This document shows positions 42,398 through 50,898 of a DNA stretch of 57,333 bases, piece by piece. Below the pieces are notes generated by a model that saw nothing but the letters and a program-made list of their open reading frames with translations, had not been told where the DNA came from and did no database searches. Made by a program: the position numbers and the translations under genes. Position 1 is the stretch's first letter, and each line of letters opens with the position of its first letter. The stretch is taken from assembly GCA_022360315.1 (NCBI GenBank), contig JAKSDA010000396.1:1-57333 (forward strand), given 5' to 3'. Origin of the DNA: Pseudomonadota bacterium. Its GTDB lineage: Bacteria; Myxococcota_A; Polyangia; Haliangiales; Haliangiaceae.

Positions 42398-42433
42398 GCC
42401 GGCGACAACGGGCGACGAACGGGCGACAAAAAC

Positions 42434-42448
42434 GGGCGGTAAACGCCC
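42434..42448 (+). terminator. Small hairpin between phnD2 and phnC
   Basis: GGGCG (42434-42438) pairs with CGCCC (42444-42448) across a 5-nt loop, and is preceded by a short run of GGGCGAC-type repeats. It may lower or stabilise transcripts so that binding protein exceeds the ATPase. It has no T-run. Confidence 0.35.
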
Positions 42449-42469
42449 TTGCAGCAGAGAGGTCTTGTT

Positions 42470-43261
42470 ATGAGTGAGTGTGAGATGGTGCGCTTTGAGA
42501 GCGTCAGCAGGGAGTTTGAATGCGGGCCAGACCGGTGTCTGGTGGCACTGAACGACGTATCGTTCACGGTGCCGCGCGGCCAGTTTTGTGTGATTATCGG
42601 CCCATCGGGTTCGGGCAAATCGACCCTGCTCCGGCTGATCAACGGCATGCTCGAACCGACCACAGGGAGTGTGGTCTTTGACGGTGATCGGATTACCGAG
42701 AAGAACATCATCGAGATCCAGCGGCGCGTTGGCACGATCCACCAGCAGTTCGAGCTGGTGTCCCGGATGACCGTCCTTGACAACGTACTGTCCGGAACCA
42801 TGCCGCTGGTGTCCACGCTGCGCGTGCTGACGCGCCTGTGGCCCAAGCACTTCCAGCGCCGCGCCTGCTCGTTACTCTGTCAAGTGGGCATGTCTGAGGA
42901 TCAGCTGTACCGACGCGCCTCGCAGCTGTCCGGCGGACAACAGCAACGGGTTGCCATTGCTCGGGCATTTATTCTCAGCCCCTCTGTTGTGCTGGCCGAC
43001 GAGCCGGTGTCCAGTCTGGACCCGGCGATCAGTCGCAGTGTGCTCAGGCTGCTCAAAGAGGCGTCGCGTCGCAGCGGCGCCACCGTGCTGTGCAGTTTGC
43101 ATCAGATCGAACTGGCGGTCGAGTTCGCCGATCGAGTGGTCGCCATTCGCCAGGGCAGTGTCGCCTATGACGGCTCCCCCGAGCGGCTCACTCGCGACAT
43201 TCTCGACCACGTCTACGACACTGCCGAGCAGGATAAAGACGCCACAGAGGTAGCGGCCTGA
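42470..43261 (+). CDS. phnC: Phosphonate ABC transporter ATP-binding protein
   Basis: 263 residues from ATG 42470, with ribosome site AGAGAGG at 42456-42462. Walker A IIGPSGSGKSTLLRLIN, signature LSGGQQQRVAIARAF, Walker B VVLADEPVSSLDP, and a switch His in VLCSLHQIEL. It energises import of the phosphonate-type ligand. The stop overlaps the ATG of the permease gene (TGATG). Confidence 0.94.
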   Translation: MSECEMVRFESVSREFECGPDRCLVALNDVSFTVPRGQFCVIIGPSGSGKSTLLRLINGMLEPTTGSVVFDGDRITEKNIIEIQRRVGTIHQQFELVSRMTVLDNVLSGTMPLVSTLRVLTRLWPKHFQRRACSLLCQVGMSEDQLYRRASQLSGGQQQRVAIARAFILSPSVVLADEPVSSLDPAISRSVLRLLKEASRRSGATVLCSLHQIELAVEFADRVVAIRQGSVAYDGSPERLTRDILDHVYDTAEQDKDATEVAA

Positions 43262-44388
43262 TGGTCGATAAGACGACGGGCGAGTCGACAGCAAGCGAGT
43301 CGCCCGCCGATAGCGACAGCGCCTCACCCCGAGACAACGACTGGAGAGACAAGCGGTCGAAGCAACCGGACGACAGCGACCGCGATTCGTTCGAGCGCTG
43401 GCGACTCAGGCAGCCGTACGGCAAGCGCTTCGTGCTCATCTCGCTGGTCGCGGCAATACTCCTGTCCATATCGTTCACCCGCGTCGATCTGCACAAAGGT
43501 GTGGCCGATACTGGCGAGGCCGTCGGCAAGGGAATCGAATTCCTCAAGCAGGCTTTCCCCGTGCGGGTCGAGACCGCGCGCCGTGTGGAGAGGTTGGTCC
43601 AGCTCGGCAAGATGCGGGCAGCCGACGCGGTGCCACCTGATCCGGCCGACCTGGAGGCCACCGAACGCTGGCACCAGATGATCGATCCCCACAATCTGCC
43701 GGTGTTTTCCTACATCGAAGATCGCCCGGTCAACCGGCACCTGCCCGATTCGCCGATCGAACCGTTTTACGTCGAGCGTTTTGGCTATCTGACCAAATGC
43801 CTGAACCTCATGATCGACACCGTCGAGATGGCCATATGGGGCACGATTCTGTCGGTTTTTCTGGCCATTCCACTGGGCTTTTTTTCCGCCCGCACCTATA
43901 CGCCCTGGCGCTTCACATACACCCTGGGCCGGGCTGCGTGCAGCCTGGTCCGGGTGATTCCCGAACTCATCGTGGCGCTCATATTGGTGGTCATGTACGG
44001 CCCGGGACCGGTTGCCGGCATCCTCGCGCTCGGCTTTCACACCAGCGGCTTTCTCGGCAAATTCTTTGCTGACGACATCGAAAACACCCCACCTGGCCCC
44101 CAGGACGCCTTGCGCAGCACGGGCGGCAACCGCATCAAAGTGCTGCTTTTGGCGGTATTGCCCCAGGTCATGCCGCAATTCGTCGCCTATGTACAGTTCA
44201 TCCTGGAGCGCAACGTGCGCACCGCGACCATTCTGGGCATGGTGAGCGCCGGCGGTATCGGTTTCGAACTCATGGCCCGGTTTGACAACGGTGAATACGA
44301 CGCAGTCGCGACGATTCTCATCCTCATTTTCATAACTGTGTTCACTCTCGAACACGTCACCCAGTACCTGCGCGGCAAACTGATCTGA
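43261..44388 (+). CDS. phnE: Phosphonate ABC transporter permease PhnE
   Basis: 375 residues. A long hydrophilic N-terminus (about 55 residues rich in Ser, Asp and Arg) precedes the first helix FVLISLVAAILLSISFTRVDL. The permease core (TVEMAIWGTILSVFLAIPLGFFSARTY .. LVRVIPELIVALILVVMYGPGPVAGILALGFHTSGFLGKFFADDIE) is complete, with the EAA-like loop around GGNRIKVLLLAVLPQVMPQF. It works as a dimer with PhnC. Confidence 0.93.
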   Translation: MVDKTTGESTASESPADSDSASPRDNDWRDKRSKQPDDSDRDSFERWRLRQPYGKRFVLISLVAAILLSISFTRVDLHKGVADTGEAVGKGIEFLKQAFPVRVETARRVERLVQLGKMRAADAVPPDPADLEATERWHQMIDPHNLPVFSYIEDRPVNRHLPDSPIEPFYVERFGYLTKCLNLMIDTVEMAIWGTILSVFLAIPLGFFSARTYTPWRFTYTLGRAACSLVRVIPELIVALILVVMYGPGPVAGILALGFHTSGFLGKFFADDIENTPPGPQDALRSTGGNRIKVLLLAVLPQVMPQFVAYVQFILERNVRTATILGMVSAGGIGFELMARFDNGEYDAVATILILIFITVFTLEHVTQYLRGKLI

Positions 44389-44493
44389 TCACCGCTCTGC
44401 CCGCCGTAGCGAGCTGAACAGAAACGCTTTGATTGTGGATCGCATTGCATCCTGTCCAATGTGATGGTGTGTGGATGGGATATAGAAGTTGCT

Positions 44494-46398
44494 TCAGTGT
44501 AGCGGCTGCAACAGCTCGGCGAGCGCGTCGGGCTCGGATGACCAGCCGTGGGCCGCCAGCGCCGCTTCGAGATCGCGGTGCATGTCCAAGGCGCTGGGGT
44601 ACTGCTCGCCGCGATTCCACAGCATTGCGCGCAAGGCCACTATTTCGACCTCATGCGGTACCTTGACCAGCTTGCTCGGAGCCGGGTAGGAGGCCATCTC
44701 GATGGAACGTTTGACCTCGGCGGTGCTCATCCCAGACTGCCAGAACGGATGCTGCTGGCACAGAAGTTCGTAGAGCAGGACGCCGCACGAAAACACATCG
44801 CCGCGAGGAGCACCGTCTGCGTAGACCAGCGCGTCATGCGCCAGATGGCTCTGCCGCCAGTACTCCTCGGGGCTGAGCCCGTTCCCGGCACTGCTGGATA
44901 ACTCGGGCGAGGCCGGATAGAGCTGTTCCACGATATCCTCTGGCCGGGAAATAGCTGCCGAATCGGCGGCGGCCCAGGCAAAATCGAGCAGCTTGACATG
45001 GCCGTTTCGGGTCACCATGACGTGATTGGGCCGCACCTGGCGGTGAATGATCCGGGCCTTTTGGCCGTTCGGGTCATGCACAGTGTGAAGGCGATGCAAG
45101 GCCAGGCACAACCGGCTCGCAATACCGGCCGCGAGCGGCGGCGAAATCGGCCTGCCGCGCAGTCGAGCTTGTTCCAGGAGAAGGCCGAGATCGTATCCCT
45201 CGAGCCACTCCATGATCAGGGCTTGGTATCCGGTGAGGCCAAAATAGGCCAGTCCGAAATTGCGCACGATGTTGGGGTGTGGCGCCAGGTTGGCGATGGT
45301 TTCCTCGTGTTCGATGAGCTTTCCCGCCGGATCGGGCTCGACACTCGCCGGCAGGGCCGCGCCGTGGACCGCCCGGGATGAACACTTGACCGCCACAGCC
45401 GGTCCGCCGCCGCGCGGACTGTACTGATGAGCTCGGTACATCGCGGTGAATGGTCCCGAGCCGATCGGCCGTTCCACTTCGTACAGAGTGGGAGACAGGC
45501 GAAACAGGCGATCTCGCTCGAGCGCGTTGTCTGGCGGAGAGATGCACAGGGGACAGACAAAAAAGCCGCGTTCGAGTTTGAGAGAAAACGCACTGCCGTC
45601 CGGGGCTCCGTCGATCCAGACCCGGCCCTCGCCGGCTGGCGTGAAGGAGAAGCCGTACCTGCTTTCGCCCAGAAATGGCCGGAGCCAGCTTGCACCGTGG
45701 GCGTCGGCCAGCTCGCACAGCTGGGCCACCCGGCTTTGACTGCCCGGGGCCACTCCGCCGGCACCGGGAGAAGCGCCCTCGCGCGCATTGGCGCATTGAA
45801 GGGCTATGAACTCACCGCGCGGATCGCCGCGTTCCCGCAACCAGTCAGCATATACCAAGCGCGGCTCGATCTGATCGGGGTTGTCGTGGATCATCTGGAG
45901 CAGATCGCGCTCATCGTCTTGGAGCGCCGCAGCGGCCGGCTCGGACTGGGCCCAGCGATCGATCGATTCTTCCCACTGCGGGCGGACCATGATCCCGGTC
46001 GGGGGGATCGGTCCAGCAATGGATTGCGGGCGCCTGTGGCCACTGTACTCGGTGGTTCTCAGGTCGTCGTCGAACCGATGCTCGAGCTGGAGCAAAAAGT
46101 CTCCGATTGCGATCTCGTCCCGGTTGGCGACAACAGTCTGGAATTCGACCGGAGCCTGATTGACGTACGTACCGTTTTGACTGCCCAGATCGACCAGAAA
46201 GTACTTTCCCTCGTGGAGCGTGAGAAGAGCGTGACGCGACGAGACCGAGGAAGAGTCGAGGACCAGATCGTTGCCCCGGGATCGGCCGATAGTGATCTCG
46301 GACGACGAAAAATGTTTGGTTTTGGGGGCCTGGTCGCGGTCATCCCCGCGTTTTTGGTCGCGGTCGTCCCCGCGTTTTATGATCCTGAGGGTAATCAT
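44494..46398 (-). CDS. FHA-TIGR02996-pseudokinase fusion protein
   Basis: 634 residues. FHA domain near residues 35-100: ITIGRSRGNDLVLDSSSVSSRHALL .. DLGSQNGTYVN, with the key Arg, Ser, His and Asn in place. A TIGR02996 domain follows (DQIEPRLVYADWLRERGDPRGEFIALQ). From about residue 300 a protein-kinase fold keeps VAVK, but the catalytic loop reads HRQVRPNH (normally HRDLKPEN) and DFG is DFA, near residues 450 and 470. The catalytic Asp, Lys and Asn are all replaced, so it should not transfer phosphate. It probably senses a phosphoprotein by FHA and acts as an allosteric scaffold. It is convergent with phnE and divergent from rnhB. Confidence 0.9.
   Translation of the reverse strand: MITLRIIKRGDDRDQKRGDDRDQAPKTKHFSSSEITIGRSRGNDLVLDSSSVSSRHALLTLHEGKYFLVDLGSQNGTYVNQAPVEFQTVVANRDEIAIGDFLLQLEHRFDDDLRTTEYSGHRRPQSIAGPIPPTGIMVRPQWEESIDRWAQSEPAAAALQDDERDLLQMIHDNPDQIEPRLVYADWLRERGDPRGEFIALQCANAREGASPGAGGVAPGSQSRVAQLCELADAHGASWLRPFLGESRYGFSFTPAGEGRVWIDGAPDGSAFSLKLERGFFVCPLCISPPDNALERDRLFRLSPTLYEVERPIGSGPFTAMYRAHQYSPRGGGPAVAVKCSSRAVHGAALPASVEPDPAGKLIEHEETIANLAPHPNIVRNFGLAYFGLTGYQALIMEWLEGYDLGLLLEQARLRGRPISPPLAAGIASRLCLALHRLHTVHDPNGQKARIIHRQVRPNHVMVTRNGHVKLLDFAWAAADSAAISRPEDIVEQLYPASPELSSSAGNGLSPEEYWRQSHLAHDALVYADGAPRGDVFSCGVLLYELLCQQHPFWQSGMSTAEVKRSIEMASYPAPSKLVKVPHEVEIVALRAMLWNRGEQYPSALDMHRDLEAALAAHGWSSEPDALAELLQPLH
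46331..46378. repeat. 24-bp tandem duplication in the FHA-pseudokinase N-terminus
   Basis: Two 24-bp copies differing by one base (46331-46354 and 46355-46378) encode RGDDRDQ twice before the FHA domain. Confidence 0.85.
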
Positions 46399-46581
46399 GC
46401 AGCGAGTGCAGCTGGTGCAGCGCTATCGTGACAGCAGCGTTTGGAGCGCGATTGTGCCTCGAATGGAGCTGGTTTGCGATAGTGTCGGGCCATTCTGGCA
46501 TAATGCGAGTGGGCTTTGGCCAGACAGGTCGACCTCGCTGGCACATCGGGCCTGTTCGAAAATCCATTCTCGGCAACAATC

Positions 46582-47289
46582 ATGGCGAAACTGACCCTGG
46601 GAATCGACGAAGCTGGCCGCGGCCCGGTGCTCGGGCCGATGGTGATGGCCGCGGTATGTCTCGATACCAGAGGAGCTCGTGCTCTCACTCGCTCTGGTCT
46701 GCGCGACTCCAAGTCGTTCGGAGCGTCTGACAAAGCGCGTGCCCGGCGGGCCGAACTGGCGGCACAGGTGCAGGCCATCGCCCTACACGTGGATGTATGC
46801 GTGGTCGATGTTGTCGAAATCGATCGCCGAGTATGTCGCGGCGAGCTCAACGTGCTCGAGCGCGAGGTGGCGCAAACTCTGATCTCTCGGGCCCCTCATG
46901 TCGACCGCATCATCGCTGATGGACGCACTCTCTTCGGTCCGCTAGCGGCTCGCTATCCCAACCTGGTCGCGTGGAACAAGGCCGAGTCGCGACATGCAGC
47001 AGTCGCCGGTGCATCAGTCGTGGCCAAGCACCGGCGCGATCAGATCTTCGAGCTCATCCGTCAGCGCTATGTCCCGATTTTTGGCGACGTGCGCGGCGGC
47101 GGATACGGCAACGAAGCCACTCGTCGGTTCTTGCGCGCATATGCCCGCAAGTTTCATCGACTGCCCCCCGAGGCGCGGCGAAGCTGGCCGTTTCACTACC
47201 TGCACGATATCCTCGGCGACGACTTCGACCCACTTGCCGATCTCGACACACGCGACGCCAACAGGTCTCAGCTGGGCTTTCTCGGCTAG
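46582..47289 (+). CDS. rnhB: Ribonuclease HII
   Basis: 235 residues from ATG 46582; the frame is open 22 codons upstream, but homology starts AKLTLGIDEAGRGPVLGPMV. Catalytic residues include Asp/Glu in IDEAGRG, the Asp in IADG and the later SVVAKHRRD; LRDSKSFGASDKARARRAEL is the typical second block. It cuts RNA in RNA-DNA hybrids, including single ribonucleotides. Its C-terminus ends DRANRSQLGFLG-like, slightly longer than usual. It is divergent from the FHA pseudokinase. Confidence 0.93.
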   Translation: MAKLTLGIDEAGRGPVLGPMVMAAVCLDTRGARALTRSGLRDSKSFGASDKARARRAELAAQVQAIALHVDVCVVDVVEIDRRVCRGELNVLEREVAQTLISRAPHVDRIIADGRTLFGPLAARYPNLVAWNKAESRHAAVAGASVVAKHRRDQIFELIRQRYVPIFGDVRGGGYGNEATRRFLRAYARKFHRLPPEARRSWPFHYLHDILGDDFDPLADLDTRDANRSQLGFLG

Positions 47290-47321
47290 GTCACCATACC
47301 ATCGAATCCGGGCTAGTCACC

Positions 47322-48842
47322 ATGCAATCGATCAATACCCGACCGCCCGGCCGCCTCGCCAGATCAGAACTCCGCCTCCCATTGCTCGCCACAGTCGCAG
47401 CGTATTCTGCGGCCTGCTCGCCGCTCGCCTGTTCGGCAACAGAACCGCCCCGCACCGCCCAGGACAACCGCCCACAAGATGCAGCGGCCGCAATCGCAAA
47501 CCCGCCTGGCGACGCAGCTGCCGATGAACTCGAAGCACCCTTTCCCGCCGAAGTCCGTTCAGTCGAGCTCAAGCGCTCGATCACGGTGCGTATGAAACCA
47601 TCTCGGCACGCCGAAAGATACGGCACCATTGCAGCGGGAACCCGGGTGGCCTGGAAGAGTGTGGCAGTAAACGACGACTGTTCGAAACGCTGGGTCGAGA
47701 TCGAGCCCCATGGATGGATCTGCGAGAGCTATCTCAAACCGTCCCGACGGCGCCCGCACGGTGTCGAACTCCCGCGGCTTCAGCCCGGTGAGATCGTTCC
47801 GGGCGTGTACGGAAAGGTCACGACCGAAAATCCCACGGTCTTTCGCCTCCACGATGAGGCCCTGCTCGAAGAACGCCAGATCGACGTCGGCTCGGTCATG
47901 GTCCGCCGCCACGGAGGAATCACCATCGAGGATGTCGAGTACTGGCTCATCGACAAGCGCAAACGCGAGTACATCGCCAGTCCAGACATTCGACCGTATC
48001 GCCCCAGCCGCTGGCGCGGAATCCGACTGGGCGATGATACTGGACGTTCCCTGCCCATCGGTTTTCCGCTCTCGCGTACCAATGCGAGCCACAGCGTGCC
48101 GATCTACCAGTCTGCCCGGGATGGAACAAAAGTCGGCAAGGTCAGTGGCCGAAGTCCGATTCCGATCCTCGAAACCGCCTGGCCTGCTGCCGCCGGGGAT
48201 TCTGCGCAGAGTGAATCAGATCACGGCAAGCGGATTGCTCTGGCCTATCGCATTGGCGAGGACCGCTGGGTACTGGCCAGCGACATGCGGATCGCGGTCA
48301 AGATGCCGCCTCCGCCGCTGACCGGGCCGACCGAGCGATGGCTCGATCTCGATCTAGACCAGCAAGTCCTGGTCGCCTACGAGGGCACCTTGCCGGTATA
48401 TGTCACTCTGGTGTCGAGCGGGGCGCGCAAGTCTCCCACCGAAACGGGAATCTATCGAATATGGATCAAATTCTCCGAGACCGATATGAGTGATCTGGCT
48501 GGCGAGAGCCCGTACTCGGTTGCCACGGTTCCGTGGACCCAGTTTTATGCCAAGGATCTGGCCTTGCACACAGCGTACTGGCACGACGGTTTCGGCACCG
48601 CGCGCAGCCATGGCTGCACCAATTTATCGCCCCAGGACGCGCGTTTTCTGTATTTCTGGTCCGATCCCCGGCTGCCGCCCGGCTGGAGCATGTCCAATGG
48701 GACGGTGGAGCATCCGGGCTCGCAGATCCGCATCCGCAGTGACAAGGATCCCGATCCGGGGTTTCGCGGCTACGCCGCCCGGGTCTACGAGGCCCGAGCG
48801 GCCCGACAATCTGGCCGCAGCAAGCCCGACGGGCCCGGGTAG
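47322..48842 (+). CDS. YkuD-type L,D-transpeptidase lipoprotein with SH3-like domain
   Basis: 506 residues from ATG 47322. The signal sequence is followed by SPLAC or SAAC Cys residues (likely lipoprotein). An SH3-like module lies at about 85-150 (ITVRMKPSRHAERYGTIAAGTRVAWKSVAVND). The catalytic domain has HTAYWHDGFGTARSHGCTNLSPQDARFLYFW, with the active Cys in SHGC and the His before it. These enzymes form 3-3 crosslinks in peptidoglycan or attach proteins to it. It follows rnhB after 32 bp on the same strand. Confidence 0.9.
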   Translation: MQSINTRPPGRLARSELRLPLLATVAAYSAACSPLACSATEPPRTAQDNRPQDAAAAIANPPGDAAADELEAPFPAEVRSVELKRSITVRMKPSRHAERYGTIAAGTRVAWKSVAVNDDCSKRWVEIEPHGWICESYLKPSRRRPHGVELPRLQPGEIVPGVYGKVTTENPTVFRLHDEALLEERQIDVGSVMVRRHGGITIEDVEYWLIDKRKREYIASPDIRPYRPSRWRGIRLGDDTGRSLPIGFPLSRTNASHSVPIYQSARDGTKVGKVSGRSPIPILETAWPAAAGDSAQSESDHGKRIALAYRIGEDRWVLASDMRIAVKMPPPPLTGPTERWLDLDLDQQVLVAYEGTLPVYVTLVSSGARKSPTETGIYRIWIKFSETDMSDLAGESPYSVATVPWTQFYAKDLALHTAYWHDGFGTARSHGCTNLSPQDARFLYFWSDPRLPPGWSMSNGTVEHPGSQIRIRSDKDPDPGFRGYAARVYEARAARQSGRSKPDGPG

Positions 48843-48974
48843 AGCCGGGCGGGTCCAGTTATGAGCCGGAATAATTTTTTGTCCAGCAGCGGCCGGTGTA
48901 GCTGTTGCCGAGACCACGTAAAAACTCTGCATTGTCCTCATTGATGGACAGTCGACAGGCGGTTGACCGTCTCT

Positions 48975-49014
48975 TGTAATGACGTGTAATGGCTTGTAAT
49001 AGGGTGTAATGGAC
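48975..49014. repeat. Four 10-bp-spaced TGTAAT repeats
   Basis: TGTAAT occurs at 48975, 48985, 48995 and 49005, so the motif lies on one DNA face at a period of one helical turn. It sits 60-90 bp before the Ser/Thr kinase start. This resembles a protein-binding array. Confidence 0.7.
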
Positions 49015-49065
49015 AATTGACTCCACACGCGAGATTATCGGGGCACGGAGTTAGCGGAGCGAACC

Positions 49066-50163
49066 ATGAAGCCCGAGGTTTTTGGAAGATACATTTTACT
49101 CAGTCGCCTGGGCGAGGGAGCCATGGGCGAGGTTTTTCTGGCCAAGGCAGGGGCGGTTGATCTCGGTGTCGAGCGTCTTGTCGCATTGAAGAGGCTGTCA
49201 CCGCATCTGGTTGCCAACGGCAATGCTCGTTTTCGATTCTTTGACGAGGCCAATGTGGCGGCCAAGCTAGATCACGCCAACATCGCCCGGATCTACGATT
49301 ACGGCGAGATTGACGGTCGGTGTTATCTGGCGATGGAGTATGTGCAGGGTCGCGACTTGCGTTCCATCTTTGCTCGTCATCGTCGGATAGGTCGCCCGGT
49401 GCCGATCGCCCAGGCTTGTCATATCGGCATGCAGGTGTGTGACGGACTCGATTACGCTCACCGGCGCCGGGATATTTGTGGCCGGGAGCTGGGCATTGTT
49501 CACCGCGACGTCAGCATGCGCAATCTGCTGGTATCGTTCGACGGAGAGGTGAAACTCATCGATTTTGGCATTGCCAAGGCGTCGTGCCGATACGGCGCGA
49601 CCATGCCGGGCATTTCCATCAAGGGCACGCCGGCCTATATGTCGCCCGAACAGGCCAGTGGAAAGCCGCTCGATCACCGCTCGGATGTATTTGCCTGCGG
49701 GGTGGTTCTGTTCGAGTTATTGACCGGGCGCCGTCTGTTTAGCGGCCGCACGATTCCCGAGATATGGCGCAAGATCCGCCTGTGCCGCATTCCTCGTATG
49801 AGGGATATCAATCCCGACATCCCCGAGCCGCTCCAGGCCATTGTCTACCGGGCACTGGCCTGTCATCCCAACCAGCGATACCAGAGTGCGGGCGATTTAC
49901 AGAGCGCTCTTCTCGCCCTTGTCCAATACAATGGACTCTATACCACGAAGCATTCGATCGCCGAGTGGATGCGCCGGATCTACGCCCGCGAGTATGCAGT
50001 GGAATCGGCGCAGGTCGCCTCGATGTGGGCGAGCAGCTGCGACAGCGGCGTGGCGAGCAGCGGCGGGGACAGTCAACGGCCGCTCTATTCGCCGTCCTAC
50101 CGCGGCACGGTGCCCGGCTGGGGGCCGGCTCGCAGGACTACTGGCGCCCCCGAACGCCGGTAG
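49066..50163 (+). CDS. Cytosolic Ser/Thr protein kinase of the HRDVS type
   Basis: 365 residues with no membrane helix. RYILLSRLGEGAMGEVFLAKAG, VALKRL, HRDVSMRNLL, DFGIAK and SPEQA are present; the HRDVSxxN loop (Lys to Ser) is common in myxobacterial kinases and is usually active. The last about 70 residues are Ser/Arg-rich and disordered. It lies 41 bp from the convergent His-rich gene. Substrates are unknown. Confidence 0.92.
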   Translation: MKPEVFGRYILLSRLGEGAMGEVFLAKAGAVDLGVERLVALKRLSPHLVANGNARFRFFDEANVAAKLDHANIARIYDYGEIDGRCYLAMEYVQGRDLRSIFARHRRIGRPVPIAQACHIGMQVCDGLDYAHRRRDICGRELGIVHRDVSMRNLLVSFDGEVKLIDFGIAKASCRYGATMPGISIKGTPAYMSPEQASGKPLDHRSDVFACGVVLFELLTGRRLFSGRTIPEIWRKIRLCRIPRMRDINPDIPEPLQAIVYRALACHPNQRYQSAGDLQSALLALVQYNGLYTTKHSIAEWMRRIYAREYAVESAQVASMWASSCDSGVASSGGDSQRPLYSPSYRGTVPGWGPARRTTGAPERR

Positions 50164-50204
50164 AGCACAACACCCCCGAGCAGCGGCTGGCCCCCGCCAC
50201 GCAA

Positions 50205-50555
50205 TCAAACGATGATTTCGATCTTGCCGTGATGGTCACAGTGGCCACTGTGTTGATGATGGAGATGGCCATTGACTAGATAATCGACATGATCGCCGTG
50301 CGGAATTGCGGGATGCCCGCAATCTTCGCCGTGCTCGTGACCCGCTTCATGACCATCGCATGGGTGACCCTCAGTACATGCTTCAGGGTTGCCGGTGCTC
50401 ACCTCGATAGCGTGCTCATCAACGTGGTCACCGTGGACATGATGCAAATGGCCGTCATGCAAATAGTCCGTATGGCCATCGTGCATGAGCGCAATGTGCC
50501 CACAGTTGGGACCGTGCGTGTGATCGTGTTCTTGGTGGGTATTACACTTACTCAT
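50205..50555 (-). CDS. Histidine-rich metal-binding protein
   Basis: 116 residues with about 30 His. Blocks such as HDHTHGPNCGHIALMHDGHTDYLHDGHLHHVHGDHVDEH and a second copy CDGHEAGHEHGEDCGHPAIPHGDHVDYLVNGHLHHQHSGHCDHHG appear; the second is an inexact repeat of the first. Such proteins bind Zn, Ni or Cu and are frequently found beside metal-transport genes. No signal peptide is present. It is divergent from the MerC-like gene with 343 bp between them. Confidence 0.85.
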   Translation of the reverse strand: MSKCNTHQEHDHTHGPNCGHIALMHDGHTDYLHDGHLHHVHGDHVDEHAIEVSTGNPEACTEGHPCDGHEAGHEHGEDCGHPAIPHGDHVDYLVNGHLHHQHSGHCDHHGKIEIIV

Positions 50556-50621
50556 GATTTTTCCTATATCACTCCATGATGCGAAACGCGTAACCGACTC
50601 ATCGCCGGTGCCAGCATTGCT

Positions 50622-50643
50622 TACGCTATTTGGCGTATTTTTT
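50622..50643 (+). terminator. Short stem-loop followed by six Ts
   Basis: TACGC (50622-50626) pairs with GCGTA (50633-50637) and is followed by TTTTTT (50638-50643). It resembles a weak intrinsic terminator on the + strand, but no + strand gene precedes it closely, so it could instead be an operator or leader structure. Confidence 0.35.
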
Positions 50644-50846
50644 CAGTAATCGCAAACACACTATCCGCAATAAAGCATGCGGATCGCAAATGCAGCACAC
50701 GGCTACTCTATTGCCGGCGACAGGCGTGCCGCTCGAGTTGTAGCCATCCCCAATGATCCAGTCCGCGGACATCGGGATGCAACAACGTCCGGGTCGCTGA
50801 CGGACAGCCGGTCTTTCTGGCTCACCAAGACGCATTGTATATACTT

Positions 50847-50863
50847 ATGCATATTAATTGCAT
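50847..50863. promoter_or_regulatory. AT-rich palindrome upstream of the MerC-like gene
   Basis: ATGCA (50847-50851) and TGCAT (50859-50863) flank 7 AT base pairs, 35 bp before the start codon. In AT content and symmetry it resembles a Fur/Zur-family binding site, though it matches no exact consensus. Confidence 0.35.
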
Positions 50864-50898
50864 TTACAAGCCCACCCTTCCCCGCTACATTGCGCGAA

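Larger units (their letters stand above)
50556..50898. other. Divergent intergenic region between the His-rich and MerC-like genes
   Basis: 343 bp. It includes a small hairpin with a T-run and an AT-rich palindrome (both listed). It is less GC-rich than coding DNA. Probably holds promoters and a metal-responsive operator for both genes. Confidence 0.5.
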
